A stretch of DNA of 64,000 bases from Leptospira haakeii (GTDB lineage: Bacteria; Spirochaetota; Leptospiria; Leptospirales; Leptospiraceae): contig NZ_NPEG01000008.1 in assembly GCF_002812045.1 (NCBI RefSeq), positions 62,001 through 126,000 on the forward strand, in the 5' to 3' direction. The position numbers and the translations under genes were made by a program. The stretch's first letter is position 1; each line of letters starts with the position of its first letter. Below the pieces are notes generated by a model. It did no database searches. It was given only the letters and a program-made list of their open reading frames with translations, and had not been told where the DNA came from. Of the stretch, positions 9,151-18,531 are shown in pieces.

Positions 9151-11229
9151 TTAAGGCAACATAACTCGATGCAAACTCCAAGGAGTTGCAAGGAAAGAAG
9201 AATCACCAGTATCCGAAACATAAAACGCCCCAGTAGAGATCTGGTTCGTAGGTATAGATATTTGATTCAATTCGGTAAAGTTAGCATTCCTCTTAAATAC
9301 CTTGTATCCATTATTAGAAGTTCCTTCTAATGTATATAAATTCCCGGACTTATCCGTTGTGATCTGTTGAAAAGGAGTCGTAGCAGATTGGACTAGATTA
9401 TTCCACTCTAAAGTATTAGAATTAAATTTAGAAATAGAAGTATGGATATCAGTGTCTCCCATACCTATCAGCATATGATAAAAATTCCCTGAATAATCCG
9501 TTTCTAATTCCACAGTGCTCATGATGAAAGATTCTCTATAAGAATTATCTAAATAATTCCCATCCCCTCCCCCATTGATAGAAGAGAAATTTAAATAAGT
9601 GAAAGTATCTTCTTCCCCGAGATCCACATAATCGCTAAATACTTTTCCGCCTGTTACAGCAATATTCGTAAAAGCAACGAATGAATTCGCTGGCAGAGTG
9701 CGAGTAGTTACCCCAGTAAAATCAGTTTTGACTTTTATTAAAACCCTTGCATCCGAAGTATTTCTAGCTGAAATATATAAGAAGTCTCCATCAATCTCCA
9801 AATCGCTACCTTGGACCGTGCGTCCCTGAAAAGCGGGCAAAACAAAACTAGAAAGGTAAGCTCCATTCGGATTCAGCTTTGTGACTTGTTTAGTTGCATG
9901 AAGAATGTAAAAATTCTTTTTATCGTCCCTAACAATTCTTAAAGGAGAAATTCCAACTAAACTAGGAGAACAATTAGAAAAAATAGGAGCAGCGCAGGAA
10001 AGGATAGAAGATCTTTCCGTATCGACTGCGAAAATATTTCCATTACGATTATCTGTTGCAATACTTTGAATAGTAGAAGGTCCCGCTGGATTGATTTTCA
10101 TAGTCACCGAACCGCCAGACATTCCGCTATGGAATCGAACTAGATAAGGTCCATTATCGGGAAAAGTATTCTGTTGGATAGCAACAAGGATCTGCCCGCC
10201 GCTCATAGTCATATCAATGATCTGGCCAACGGTAATCTGTTTAGATGCGAGTTGAACAGGAGTATCTCCGGTAATGTCGTATTGAAATAGATCAAAATTC
10301 GAATTATCCGCAACCAATAGACTATTATCAGAAGGATGGATATAGATTGCATAAGGTTCCCTGAATGTCCCCGGAAGGTCCCAAGTCTTAAGCAAATTCC
10401 CTGCAGAAGAATATTTAAAAATACGATCTGTTCCTGTATTGAAATTTGCTTCGCTAATATACAAGTTCCCTAAAGTATCCAAGGCCAGATCCTTTGGCAC
10501 AGAATCCGACGGAAGATCTATCAAACTTGTCTGGGTACAATCCGAATTCAGTTCGAATACTTTCATTCCAACCAAAGCAAAAATACGATCAGAAACATCT
10601 ACAACCATTGCCTTAGGAGTAATTCCGGTCCAAACGCCGATCATATCTCCATTCACATTCAGCAAATAAACATTCCCGCCACTTGCAACAAGCACTGAAT
10701 TTCCCCAGGAAGAAACTGAAGTCGCGGCTCCAGGAAAACCGTTTTTGAATCTAGAATAAAGAGAAGTCCCTCCGCCAAGAGAATTCAATTTTGTAGAACA
10801 AGAAGAATTGAATGCAACTGTTCCAGTATCAAAAACGCTGATAGGAGAAACCTTTCCATCTAGGTCTACCACTTGGACGGCATACTGAAATAAACTTTGG
10901 GAATTGGAAATTGGATCCGTAAAAACAGGATCAGTTACCGAACCGATTTGTTGGTAAGTGGATTCGAATACTGTCTTTTTAAAAACCCTGTATTCCTGGG
11001 CAGGAACCGGATCCCAACGTATCTCTACCTTATCACTGAATAAAGCATCAGATGCGCTTAGCCATCCAGGAGTTCCCGCCTCACCCGGTGGAGGATCCCC
11101 TGGATCTGAAGAACCAGGAGAGATCGTCGCAAGTAACGCGGATATAGGATCAATTCCTCCTCCTTCGGAAGAGCATCCTGCTAAAAAAGAAAAATTAAAA
11201 ACCAAAACAAATAAAAACAATCTTTTCAT
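9151..11229 (-). CDS. Lipoprotein with FN3-like domain and beta-propeller (NHL-like) repeats
   Basis: The start MKRLFLFVLVFNFSFLAGC gives a clean lipoprotein signal with lipobox LAGC, so the ATG at 11227-11229 is preferred over one 39 bases upstream that only adds charged residues. After a Gly/Pro/Ser-rich tether comes a short fibronectin-III-like segment (VEIRWDPVPAQEYRVFKK). Then follow repeated blades of the type LALDTLGNLYISEAN, IAVDTERSS and ITTDKSGNLYTLEG, typical of six-bladed NHL/SMP-30-like propellers. The protein is probably anchored in the outer membrane and binds a ligand or partner; no enzymatic residues are identifiable. It follows a second lipoprotein gene with a gap of about 11-50 bases, depending on start, indicating an operon. 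The tether contains a GGGAACTCC sequence like the palindromic repeat seen elsewhere. Confidence 0.8.
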   Translation of the reverse strand: MKRLFLFVLVFNFSFLAGCSSEGGGIDPISALLATISPGSSDPGDPPPGEAGTPGWLSASDALFSDKVEIRWDPVPAQEYRVFKKTVFESTYQQIGSVTDPVFTDPISNSQSLFQYAVQVVDLDGKVSPISVFDTGTVAFNSSCSTKLNSLGGGTSLYSRFKNGFPGAATSVSSWGNSVLVASGGNVYLLNVNGDMIGVWTGITPKAMVVDVSDRIFALVGMKVFELNSDCTQTSLIDLPSDSVPKDLALDTLGNLYISEANFNTGTDRIFKYSSAGNLLKTWDLPGTFREPYAIYIHPSDNSLLVADNSNFDLFQYDITGDTPVQLASKQITVGQIIDMTMSGGQILVAIQQNTFPDNGPYLVRFHSGMSGGSVTMKINPAGPSTIQSIATDNRNGNIFAVDTERSSILSCAAPIFSNCSPSLVGISPLRIVRDDKKNFYILHATKQVTKLNPNGAYLSSFVLPAFQGRTVQGSDLEIDGDFLYISARNTSDARVLIKVKTDFTGVTTRTLPANSFVAFTNIAVTGGKVFSDYVDLGEEDTFTYLNFSSINGGGDGNYLDNSYRESFIMSTVELETDYSGNFYHMLIGMGDTDIHTSISKFNSNTLEWNNLVQSATTPFQQITTDKSGNLYTLEGTSNNGYKVFKRNANFTELNQISIPTNQISTGAFYVSDTGDSSFLATPWSLHRVMLP

Positions 11230-11279
11230 AAATACCGAAAAAACATTAAAATTTTCTAAACTTCGCATTTGTATCTATA

Positions 11280-12170
11280 TTAAGGGATAATCACCTTGCC
11301 TCTGATAAAATCGTCAGCAAAAGGACCATCCACATATGAATAAGAAGCCATTTCTACGCACATATATTCGAAAGTGTTACGATTCAAACTAGCGCTTGCT
11401 TCATATGTTGCGATCGGTATCGTATCAAATATTTCGAAATAACTGAAAGGGATTGCAGGTATAGAAAAAGAGATCGGCTGAGCAACGGAAACATCAACGT
11501 AAAGATAATCGAATGTATCTTGCGAAATAGTTTTCCTCGCCTTAAACTCTACATCGTCTCCATTTACTTCTGCAGTTGCACAAACAGTTCCACAATTTCC
11601 TATAGTTGCAGGAAGAGTCGCCGCTCCAGTGCAGAAGTGAGATTGCCCAATTTGTTTTACTTTGGAAGAAATTCCAAATTCGTTTCTGGCAACGATCAAT
11701 ACTTTTAATTTTCTATCAGTTGGCCCGATTAACGCTGGTGGATTTGCTCCAGGTTGAGCGAGCTGCCCTGAAGTAACTGTCCAATGAGAGAAAGAATTTA
11801 CCACAGTATTATCAGGCATCAACTTCATACTTTGGCCTCCAATAAACGCGGAGACGGTTGTATTATCATGAACTGCTAAATTAAAATCGATAGATTGGAT
11901 AGAGAATAAACCATTAAAGCTTGTTCCACTTGAAATATCAAAACTAGTGATCGTAGAATCCTGCAAATCAGGAGCGTTTTCAGGCTGGCCCGGGGGAGCT
12001 GGATCTCCAGGAGGAACTGGAACAGGAGCCGCAACTCCATCTAAAACCGCCTTTGCTGCAGCGGTAAGTTCCGCGATACTTTTTGCATCCTCGGAACAAT
12101 ATAAGACGCAAAAGATCCCGAGCACCGGTAAGATCTTTATAAAACGTTGTTTTCTATTTAAGAACTTCAT
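11280..12170 (-). CDS. Lipoprotein of unknown function
   Basis: From the ATG at 12168-12170 the product begins MKFLNRKQRFIKILPVLGIF, followed by CVLYC, a lipobox with the lipidated Cys at about residue 25. An ATG four codons upstream (12182) is also possible. After a Pro/Gly/Ala-rich linker (PVPVPPGDPAPPGQPENAP) the rest is beta-rich with four cysteines in FCTGAATLPATIGNCGTVC, which may form disulphides. I do not recognise a family. It is the first gene of a two-gene operon with the propeller lipoprotein, so the two may act together at the cell surface. Its upstream region is a 338-base gap. Confidence 0.75.
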   Translation of the reverse strand: MKFLNRKQRFIKILPVLGIFCVLYCSEDAKSIAELTAAAKAVLDGVAAPVPVPPGDPAPPGQPENAPDLQDSTITSFDISSGTSFNGLFSIQSIDFNLAVHDNTTVSAFIGGQSMKLMPDNTVVNSFSHWTVTSGQLAQPGANPPALIGPTDRKLKVLIVARNEFGISSKVKQIGQSHFCTGAATLPATIGNCGTVCATAEVNGDDVEFKARKTISQDTFDYLYVDVSVAQPISFSIPAIPFSYFEIFDTIPIATYEASASLNRNTFEYMCVEMASYSYVDGPFADDFIRGKVIIP

Positions 12171-12182
12171 TAAGATTCCCAT

Positions 12183-12520
12183 CTAATGTTTTTCCCAATC
12201 AGCTCGTCCCTGGTATATTTTTCCGAGTTATTTAAAAAATTCTCAGAATCGCTCGGAATGAACGATACAAATCGAGGAACAAACGTCTGTTATACGGATT
12301 GATCAGATGTTTTGATCTCAAAACTTCGGACAAATCGGAACGTTATGTGTGTATATAGATTCCCCACCAGTCAACAGCACAACAAGTGGTGATTATTTTA
12401 TTTTTAGATTTTTTGATCTTCTCAGAAAAAAAGTGAGCAAAAGCTCAAAATTACCGTAACGTTTGCTACAGAAATCCTTCTACCAAAAACATGTTCAAAA
12501 ATCAGAATATAGACCGACGT
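12183..12520. promoter_or_regulatory. 338-base gap upstream of the lipoprotein operon, with a dyad
   Basis: No coding frame is convincing here. The clearest structure is a perfect dyad at 12309-12324, GTTTTGA-TC-TCAAAAC (7-bp arms, 2-base centre), about 140 bases before the lipoprotein start. Such a compact dyad suits a dimeric regulator or an RNA hairpin. The rest is A/T-rich and holds no convincing promoter boxes that I can defend. Confidence 0.35.
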
Positions 12521-13147
12521 TCAAGAAACAGTTTCAGAGACAGTATACATTCTTCTTTTTTGAGCCCAAGGAAGTCCCGGAAGTAAAAGAAGAATATAGG
12601 AAATGGGAAGGGATTCGAAAATAATTTCTCCATAAAAAGAGCTCATTTCAGTAATCCTTAAAAATTTAGAGATCATTATAAAAGAAATGAAGAAGGAAGA
12701 AAAAAGTACAAATGCGAAACCGATCGCGATCAGATGCCTTATCCAAATATTTTTCCAAACAAGTTTTGTATCGGTAAGTTTATGGAATTGAAAACTTACT
12801 TGGGCAGTACGAATGGAAAGAAGAAGTAAAAGTAATGCCAGAAATATATTATTTCCACCACCAGCCGCAATTCCAAACCAAGTTAAGGTTGTGCCGATAA
12901 GAATGATGAGAGAATAGACACAAAGAAGAATGGCCGACGCCCTACTTCTGGAAAATCGTATCACTAATCCAAAAATAAAGATAAGGAGAACATCCATATA
13001 GAAGTTCCGAAAAGATCCCAAAAGAAAGGAGAAAAGAATACTTTGCAAAAACCCGATCAAAAACAAAATATAAGAAGAAAAATTTAATATAAACTCCGCG
13101 TCTTCCGGGGATTCTATCTTAGCAAAAAAACGTTTCAGGAATTTCAT
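12521..13147 (-). CDS. Polytopic membrane protein of unknown function
   Basis: The ATG at 13145-13147 has GGAAA six bases upstream and is preferred over a TTG five codons earlier. The product has about 208 residues: a basic N-terminus (MKFLKRFFAKIESPEDAEF) followed by roughly six hydrophobic helices, for example ILFLIGFLQSILFSFLLG, IFIFGLVIRF, LLCVYSLIILIG and LIAIGFAFVLFSSFFISFI. The tail is charged. No family is recognisable. It is transcribed away from ispG, with 190 bases between the two divergent starts. Confidence 0.65.
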   Translation of the reverse strand: MKFLKRFFAKIESPEDAEFILNFSSYILFLIGFLQSILFSFLLGSFRNFYMDVLLIFIFGLVIRFSRSRASAILLCVYSLIILIGTTLTWFGIAAGGGNNIFLALLLLLLSIRTAQVSFQFHKLTDTKLVWKNIWIRHLIAIGFAFVLFSSFFISFIMISKFLRITEMSSFYGEIIFESLPISYILLLLPGLPWAQKRRMYTVSETVS

Positions 13148-13338
13148 ATTGGTTTCCAGCAATCCTGCCTATTCCGCTTTTCCAGTCAATTTATTCAATT
13201 TGCCCGCCCTTTTGGCTGTTATATCTCGAGGTAAAATCTGTTACAAATCCACAAAAACCTTTCAGATTCGGGCTTACTGGGGAAAAATCCTAAATGACAA
13301 GTGATTCAGGCCCATCTTAATGGAACTAGAGAGCACTC

Positions 13339-15345
13339 ATGAACTTCCGATACAATCATTCTCCATTCTCTTACCAACGCCGTAGAACCAGAGAGGTAAA
13401 AGTTGGAGATGTCGGTATAGGCGGAAATAATCCGATCCGCATCCAATCCATGATCACCGCGGATACTAGAGACACAGAAAACTCAGTTAGACAAATTTTA
13501 GAATTAGAGGCTGCAGGTTGTGAGATCGTTCGATTGACCGTACCTTCTCAACCGGATGCAGATAACTTACCTAATATTCGAAAAGAACTTAAAAAGTTAG
13601 GAAGTAAAGTCCCTCTAGTTGCTGATATCCATTTTACCCCAAGTGTTGCGATGAAATCAGTAGAATGGGTGGAGAAGGTCCGTATTAATCCAGGCAACTT
13701 CGCTGATAAGAAAAAATTCGCAGTCAGAGATTATACAGAACTCGAATACAAAGAAGAGTTAGAAAGGATCTCTGAGGTATTCAGCCCACTCGTACTTCGT
13801 TGTAAAGAGTTGGGAGTCTCCATGAGGATAGGGACTAACCACGGATCCTTATCAGATCGTATCATGAATAAATACGGAGACACACCGCAAGGAATGGTGG
13901 AATCTGCGATAGAGTTTATCCGGATCGCTGAAAGCCTTTCTTATAAAGATATTATAGTAAGTATGAAAGCTTCCAATCCACAAGTAATGGTCCAGGCTTA
14001 CAGATTATTATGCAGCCGCTTCATGGAATTGCAGATGGATTATCCATTACATCTAGGAGTGACAGAAGCAGGAGACGGAAAAGACGGACGGATCAAATCC
14101 GCAATCGGTATCGGCTCCTTATTGGAAGACGGATTAGGAGATACCATCCGAGTTTCCTTAACAGAAGATCCAATTCATGAAGTTCCGGTCGCAAGATTGC
14201 TCGCGGACAAATATAATAAACTTAGATTTCCGGAAGCACAAAGCCAAGGATACTCTGAATTTAGGAATCCTTACTCTTACCAAAGATTTTATAGCAGACC
14301 TATCCAAGTAGGAAGTCTTTCTCTGGGAGAAAATCATGCAGTTCGGATCGAATCAGTATTACCTTTCGAATCCGAAAGCGGATTTTCGCAGGAACTCTCC
14401 TCACTTAAAAATTATGCAAGATCCAGATCCTTAGAATTGGAAATGGTCTCAGTACCACTTCCTTCGGATGAATTCCTAAGAGAAGAATGTATTTCCGCAA
14501 GTAAATCCTCATCCGTTCCGATGGGAGTCATAGTAGAACAAAACGAATTATTACTGGAAGACGTATTAGAAGATCTGATTCCATTCCCTAAAGTAACAGT
14601 AGATCCATTCCATCATTTCCAAAATAGGGATTCTTTATTAGAATTTTTGCATAAACGAGAAGGTAAAGGAATTACGGAACTTAACGTCCAGGCATACCAA
14701 ATCGAAAGCCTAAAAGGACTTCCTGAAGAATTTAAGAATGCAGGGATAGAATCAGTAGCATTCTCCATCCAAACTTTCCATATACTACACGATTATAGAA
14801 AATTAGCACGTATACTCAGCGATTTTGATTATCCTATCTTCCTGAGTGCAGAATATCCAGACATGGATACCGCATTATACGAATCCTCTATCGGGATAGG
14901 CGGAATGTTGACCGATGGGATCGGGGACATGCTTCGTATCAAAGTAATCGATAGTGAACCAGAGGCAGTTTTACAACTCGGGTTTGATATCCTACAAGCA
15001 ACCAGATTAAGACTCACAAAAACGGAATACATCTCCTGCCCTTCCTGCGGAAGAACTCTATTCGATCTGCAAACCACAACTGCACGTATCAAAGAAAAAA
15101 CAGGCCACTTAAAAGGGGTCAAGATAGCAGTTATGGGTTGTATCGTAAACGGCCCTGGAGAAATGGCGGATGCAGATTTCGGTTACGTAGGTGCAGGCCC
15201 GGGCAAAGTACATTTATATCGGGGAAAAGAAATCGTACTTAAAAACGTTCCATCCGAAGAAGCCGACGAAAGACTAGTACAACTGATTAAAGACTCGGGA
15301 ATGTGGATGGAGAGAGAATCAGTGGCTAGCGAAACCAGCCACTGA
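13339..15345 (+). CDS. ispG: 4-hydroxy-3-methylbut-2-enyl diphosphate synthase, three-domain form
   Basis: IspG/GcpE carries out the penultimate step of the MEP isoprenoid pathway, reducing MEcPP to HMBPP with a 4Fe-4S cluster. The N-terminal TIM barrel begins at [19 protein letters not shown]. The cluster domain at the C-terminus has Cys567 and Cys570 ([12 protein letters not shown]), Cys601 and Glu608 (GCIVNGPGE), the expected three-Cys-plus-Glu ligand set. At 668 residues it has the extra central domain (about residues 300-540) known from plants, chlamydiae and Bacteroidetes, rather than the two-domain form of about 370 residues in E. coli. Its last codons form part of a hairpin terminator. 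Confidence 0.97.
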   Translation: MNFRYNHSPFSYQRRRTREVKVGDVGIGGNNPIRIQSMITADTRDTENSVRQILELEAAGCEIVRLTVPSQPDADNLPNIRKELKKLGSKVPLVADIHFTPSVAMKSVEWVEKVRINPGNFADKKKFAVRDYTELEYKEELERISEVFSPLVLRCKELGVSMRIGTNHGSLSDRIMNKYGDTPQGMVESAIEFIRIAESLSYKDIIVSMKASNPQVMVQAYRLLCSRFMELQMDYPLHLGVTEAGDGKDGRIKSAIGIGSLLEDGLGDTIRVSLTEDPIHEVPVARLLADKYNKLRFPEAQSQGYSEFRNPYSYQRFYSRPIQVGSLSLGENHAVRIESVLPFESESGFSQELSSLKNYARSRSLELEMVSVPLPSDEFLREECISASKSSSVPMGVIVEQNELLLEDVLEDLIPFPKVTVDPFHHFQNRDSLLEFLHKREGKGITELNVQAYQIESLKGLPEEFKNAGIESVAFSIQTFHILHDYRKLARILSDFDYPIFLSAEYPDMDTALYESSIGIGGMLTDGIGDMLRIKVIDSEPEAVLQLGFDILQATRLRLTKTEYISCPSCGRTLFDLQTTTARIKEKTGHLKGVKIAVMGCIVNGPGEMADADFGYVGAGPGKVHLYRGKEIVLKNVPSEEADERLVQLIKDSGMWMERESVASETSH

Positions 15346-15349
15346 TTTT
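15317..15349 (+). terminator. Hairpin terminator inside the ispG 3' end
   Basis: AATCAGTGGCT (15317-15327) pairs perfectly with AGCCACTGATT (15337-15347) around a 9-base loop, followed by TT and a pyrimidine-rich stretch. The ispG stop codon (15343-15345) lies in the descending arm, so the stem encodes the last residues of the protein. The next gene converges, with its stop only 12 bases away. Confidence 0.75.
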
Positions 15350-15357
15350 CCTTTCGC

Positions 15358-17109
15358 TTAAAGCTCGTTCGCTTCTACGATAATAAAGTTCGGAGAAACC
15401 TGTCTCAACTTCTTAGCGGAATATTTACCCTTATCTTGAAACGCTTTCTGTTTCCAAACCTGAGTAGAAAATTCCGTTTTAGAATTTTTGATCTTATCGT
15501 AGAAATGATCTGCTATCTTTTGTTTACCCAAAACTGACTGAGTTCTCGCCAGCCACAACGCACTTTGCTGTTTTCTGAAAGAAGAAGTCTCCAAACTTTC
15601 AGCTTGTTCCAATAAGAACGCAGCCTTATTCAGATTCCCTTTTTCCAGATATAAAATTGCTTCTAAGAATAGGATAGAAGGATCCTTTCCTGTAAATTCT
15701 TCGTTTGCCGTTTGCAATTCCAGAAGAATATCATCAATTCCGCCCATACTTGGATCGTCATTTATAAGCATTGCTTTTTTATAATGTCGAATTGCAGATC
15801 CTACCTTAAGGTCATTAGACTTCGAGACCTTCTTCTCTTTTCCTTTTTTGGAATCAGAAAGATCCAAAAGTTTATAACCGGGTTCACCCCAAGCCATCGG
15901 AATTTCCATATAAGGACCGCTACTAGTGGGGGCGGTACCGACGGAGACAAAAATTTTGCGGGCTTCTGCACTCATCACCACGGACTTAACCGAAGTGATT
16001 TGACGGATCGTAGAACCCATTGTGCGAACTTCTCCGCTGGAACAATCGATAGTATCATCCAAAAGATTCTGAAGATCAACTACACTGGTTCCCTTTTTCT
16101 TCCTTTGGGAAGACAGAAGCTGTTCTGCTCGATCGAAACGACTGATACAATGATGATAGAAAACAGGAGCAGCCATAATCTCCCCTTCTTGTAACTTTTC
16201 ACTTTGATAATGGTTTGTATTTACAATATGATCTTTTCCTAAATTAGGATAAACCACATCTACATTACCGTAATTTGTCTCAATGATCGCAGCCTTCGGT
16301 CCCTTCTCCTTATGATTTGTAACGATCAGACCCCAAGTAGAATTGATCTTATGTTTTTTAGCGATACTCACCGCTTCTTCGATAGATCTTGCTTCTGAAA
16401 TGATCTTATGACCGAAATCGATCACTCCCAAACCGTTAAAACCTATTTTTTTATGAAAGCGAGTGTGGAACGCGATTGTAAGGCCGGCCTCATTGAAAGC
16501 GGTGATCCCAGGAACATCCGCACCCCTACATGCAATATAACCATAACGTAAACCTTTTTCAGGAGTACAGAAAACAACGATCGGACGTTTATCCCAAACT
16601 TCTACACCAGGAAAATCGAAATTGCGTGCATGATATAATTTACCGTCCTGACTTTGATCTCCCCAAACTGCGACACTCGTGCAAGCAGGGATCATCTGAG
16701 GGCTTCTACCCGGACTCATATGTGCCAGCTCAGGAAGAAGCTGGATCATACCCAAAAATCCAACGGAGTTCTGGAAGGAATCCATAGTAAAAAGTTCCTT
16801 TTCTAATTTCGCAGAACGACCCGCAGAAGTTAGAGCAGCAATTGTCCTAGCAGAGAACTCAGAAGGTCTATGCTTCATCATTCTTCTAGACATCCAGTTC
16901 ACCAAAAAAGAAGTCACACCCTTCGCCAAAAAATTCCGGTTGCCGCGAGGTAAGCTCCCCAATAGAAGATTGCGGGCCATCACAGGATAAAAATCAAAGA
17001 TCGGCTCAAACTGCCCGATCTCATTCATGATCTCGCCAAATTGTCTTCCCATCTCTTCTTGGGAACCCTTGAGCTGTAATACTGCTAGTGGATACGTTTC
17101 CGAATTCAT
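15358..17109 (-). CDS. C45-type Ntn-hydrolase (acyltransferase/amidohydrolase family) with extended C-terminus
   Basis: The first 400 residues resemble the C45 family (acyl-CoA:6-aminopenicillanate acyltransferase-like, choloylglycine-hydrolase-type fold). Family signs are the N-terminal KGSQEEMGRQFGE, then PACTSVAVWG with the probable nucleophile Cys143, NFDFPG, and FNEAGLTIAFHTRF. In the family the chain is cut just before this Cys to make it the N-terminal catalytic residue. From about residue 430 a helical region (LEAILYLEKGNLNKAAFLLEQAESLET) looks like tetratricopeptide repeats. There is no obvious signal peptide, suggesting cytoplasmic or membrane-associated action. The substrate is unknown; amide or lipid substrates are typical. 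It converges with ispG. Confidence 0.72.
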   Translation of the reverse strand: MNSETYPLAVLQLKGSQEEMGRQFGEIMNEIGQFEPIFDFYPVMARNLLLGSLPRGNRNFLAKGVTSFLVNWMSRRMMKHRPSEFSARTIAALTSAGRSAKLEKELFTMDSFQNSVGFLGMIQLLPELAHMSPGRSPQMIPACTSVAVWGDQSQDGKLYHARNFDFPGVEVWDKRPIVVFCTPEKGLRYGYIACRGADVPGITAFNEAGLTIAFHTRFHKKIGFNGLGVIDFGHKIISEARSIEEAVSIAKKHKINSTWGLIVTNHKEKGPKAAIIETNYGNVDVVYPNLGKDHIVNTNHYQSEKLQEGEIMAAPVFYHHCISRFDRAEQLLSSQRKKKGTSVVDLQNLLDDTIDCSSGEVRTMGSTIRQITSVKSVVMSAEARKIFVSVGTAPTSSGPYMEIPMAWGEPGYKLLDLSDSKKGKEKKVSKSNDLKVGSAIRHYKKAMLINDDPSMGGIDDILLELQTANEEFTGKDPSILFLEAILYLEKGNLNKAAFLLEQAESLETSSFRKQQSALWLARTQSVLGKQKIADHFYDKIKNSKTEFSTQVWKQKAFQDKGKYSAKKLRQVSPNFIIVEANEL

Positions 17110-17431
17110 GGGCCAATCTTACCAGATATTCTCATGGCCATCGACCGCCTCCATAGGTTCGGATAGCCAAACTTATCGGATCGGACCTCTTGCACGGAAA
17201 TTTGCCTTATGTAGGAGCTCCTACAAATTATTTAGATAAAAATTTAGGGCGGCTTCCTCACTAACGTTCGGAACCGGGCTACTTCGGGCTACGCTATCGC
17301 TTCGGTCCTTCGGACTTCCCCTTCGTATCCCTGCCGCAGTGCCCAATAGAGAGCGAAGAAACAATGCAGCGAAAGCGAGTTGCAGAATACCGCTCAAAGA
17401 ATCAAATAGCATCCGGCCCGAAATACAACCT
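17110..17431. repeat. 322-base gap with 16-bp palindrome and GC-rich intergenic element
   Basis: No convincing gene is present. At 17210-17225 lies the perfect palindrome TGTAGGAGCTCCTACA. From about 17250 to 17410 the sequence turns GC-rich with small stem-loops (for example GTCC-TTC-GGAC). It contains the 13-mer CACTAACGTTCGG (17259-17271), which recurs exactly at 21832-21844. Open frames crossing this stretch have composition unlike the neighbouring genes, and I treat them as chance. The stretch separates the divergent C45 and AraC genes, so their promoters must lie here. Confidence 0.5.
17210..17225. repeat. Perfect 16-bp palindrome, GTAGGAACTCC family
   Basis: TGTAGGAGCTCCTACA is fully self-complementary. 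It is one of several related sequences scattered through the window (41093, 41228, 42609, 45114, 52721, and inside coding regions). Confidence 0.7.
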
Positions 17432-18529
17432 ATGGAATACCTACATATATTTTTTCTGAAATTCCTACAATTCGGAGCAGGAGCCGCATTTTTATACGCT
17501 TATCTGGAAATTATCCGGCCGGGTTCCGGAAATAGGATCTTGGTACTGATCATGACCCTAACCGGAACAATTCTGCTTAGGTATTCCTGGTATCTACAGG
17601 ATGATCTATTAGAATTTCCTTATTTATTTATTTTCTTACACACAAGCGTACTTTTCGTAGGGCCTCTGATCTACACCTACATTCGCTCCTTCTTAGAAAC
17701 GGAAGAAGAAAGTCCGAAAGAAAAACTCATCCGCTACGGATTACATTTTTCGCCTGTGCTATTATTCACTATTTTTGAATGTATTTTCTTTTCCCAAAAT
17801 AGTTCAGAACTGAAAGCTCAGATAATACAAGGAGCCAAAGAATTCAGATTAGATTGGGCTCATTTAGGAAGTTTTATCGCAAGCATCCAGGTCTCCGTCT
17901 ATTCACTATTCTGCCTGTATCTTTATCACAAGGTTAGCAGAAGATATGAAATGTACGAGTTAAAACTGGTATGGCTCGTATTACTCCTACCGGTATTCGC
18001 GAATAGTTTTATAGGAACCGCCTATTTTCTAAAGAATAAATATTTGTTCGATCTAGGAGCGTCCCTTATTTGCATAATGGTCCTTCTACTCTTCTTAGTT
18101 CGAGAAAGGCATCCTGGATTTTTCAACGAGATCACCCAAGTCATCCAAAGTGCAAAATACCAAAATACCCCACTTCTCTCCAAAGAGATAGAAGCGGCAA
18201 ATTCAAAATTGAAAGAACTCTTAGAGACCAAAAACTTATACAGAGACAGCGAATTGAGACTTGTGGACTTGGCAGCGGAACTTGGATTAAATTTGCACCA
18301 AACTTCCAGATATTTAAACGAAGTTCACAAAATGAATTTTTACGAACTAATCAATCGATACAGAGTGCAAGAAGCTTGCAAACGTCTAATAGAAGAATCA
18401 GATAGTTCAGTTTTAGATATAGCATTCGCAGTGGGTTTTAATTCTAAATCCACCTTTCATTCTCAGTTTGTAAAGTTTATCGGAATGTCGCCCGCTCTCT
18501 ACAGAAAGCAGAAGGGAAATTCAAAGTAA
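17432..18529 (+). CDS. AraC-family regulator with N-terminal membrane domain
   Basis: The ATG at 17432 (MEYLHIFFLKFLQFGAG) is preferred, because codons further upstream fall in the GC-rich intergenic element. The first 220 residues contain about seven hydrophobic helices (FLYAYLEII, ILVLIMTLTGTILLRY, VGPLIYTYI, LVWLVLLLPVFANSFIGTAY, LICIMVLLLFLV). The last 100 residues are an AraC double helix-turn-helix: LRLVDLAAELGLNLHQTSRYL, then SVLDIAFAVGFNSKSTFHSQF and the closing FIGMSPALYRKQ. It is probably a membrane-embedded sensor-regulator that detects an envelope or lipid signal; the target is unknown. Its stop is only two bases from that of the convergent barrel gene. Confidence 0.85.
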   Translation: MEYLHIFFLKFLQFGAGAAFLYAYLEIIRPGSGNRILVLIMTLTGTILLRYSWYLQDDLLEFPYLFIFLHTSVLFVGPLIYTYIRSFLETEEESPKEKLIRYGLHFSPVLLFTIFECIFFSQNSSELKAQIIQGAKEFRLDWAHLGSFIASIQVSVYSLFCLYLYHKVSRRYEMYELKLVWLVLLLPVFANSFIGTAYFLKNKYLFDLGASLICIMVLLLFLVRERHPGFFNEITQVIQSAKYQNTPLLSKEIEAANSKLKELLETKNLYRDSELRLVDLAAELGLNLHQTSRYLNEVHKMNFYELINRYRVQEACKRLIEESDSSVLDIAFAVGFNSKSTFHSQFVKFIGMSPALYRKQKGNSK

Positions 18530-18531
18530 GC

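Noticed and set aside
17221..17412. A minus-strand frame with a hydrophobic stretch (63 codons)
   Set aside because: It reads through the repeat-like GC-rich element and has no ribosome site or family similarity.
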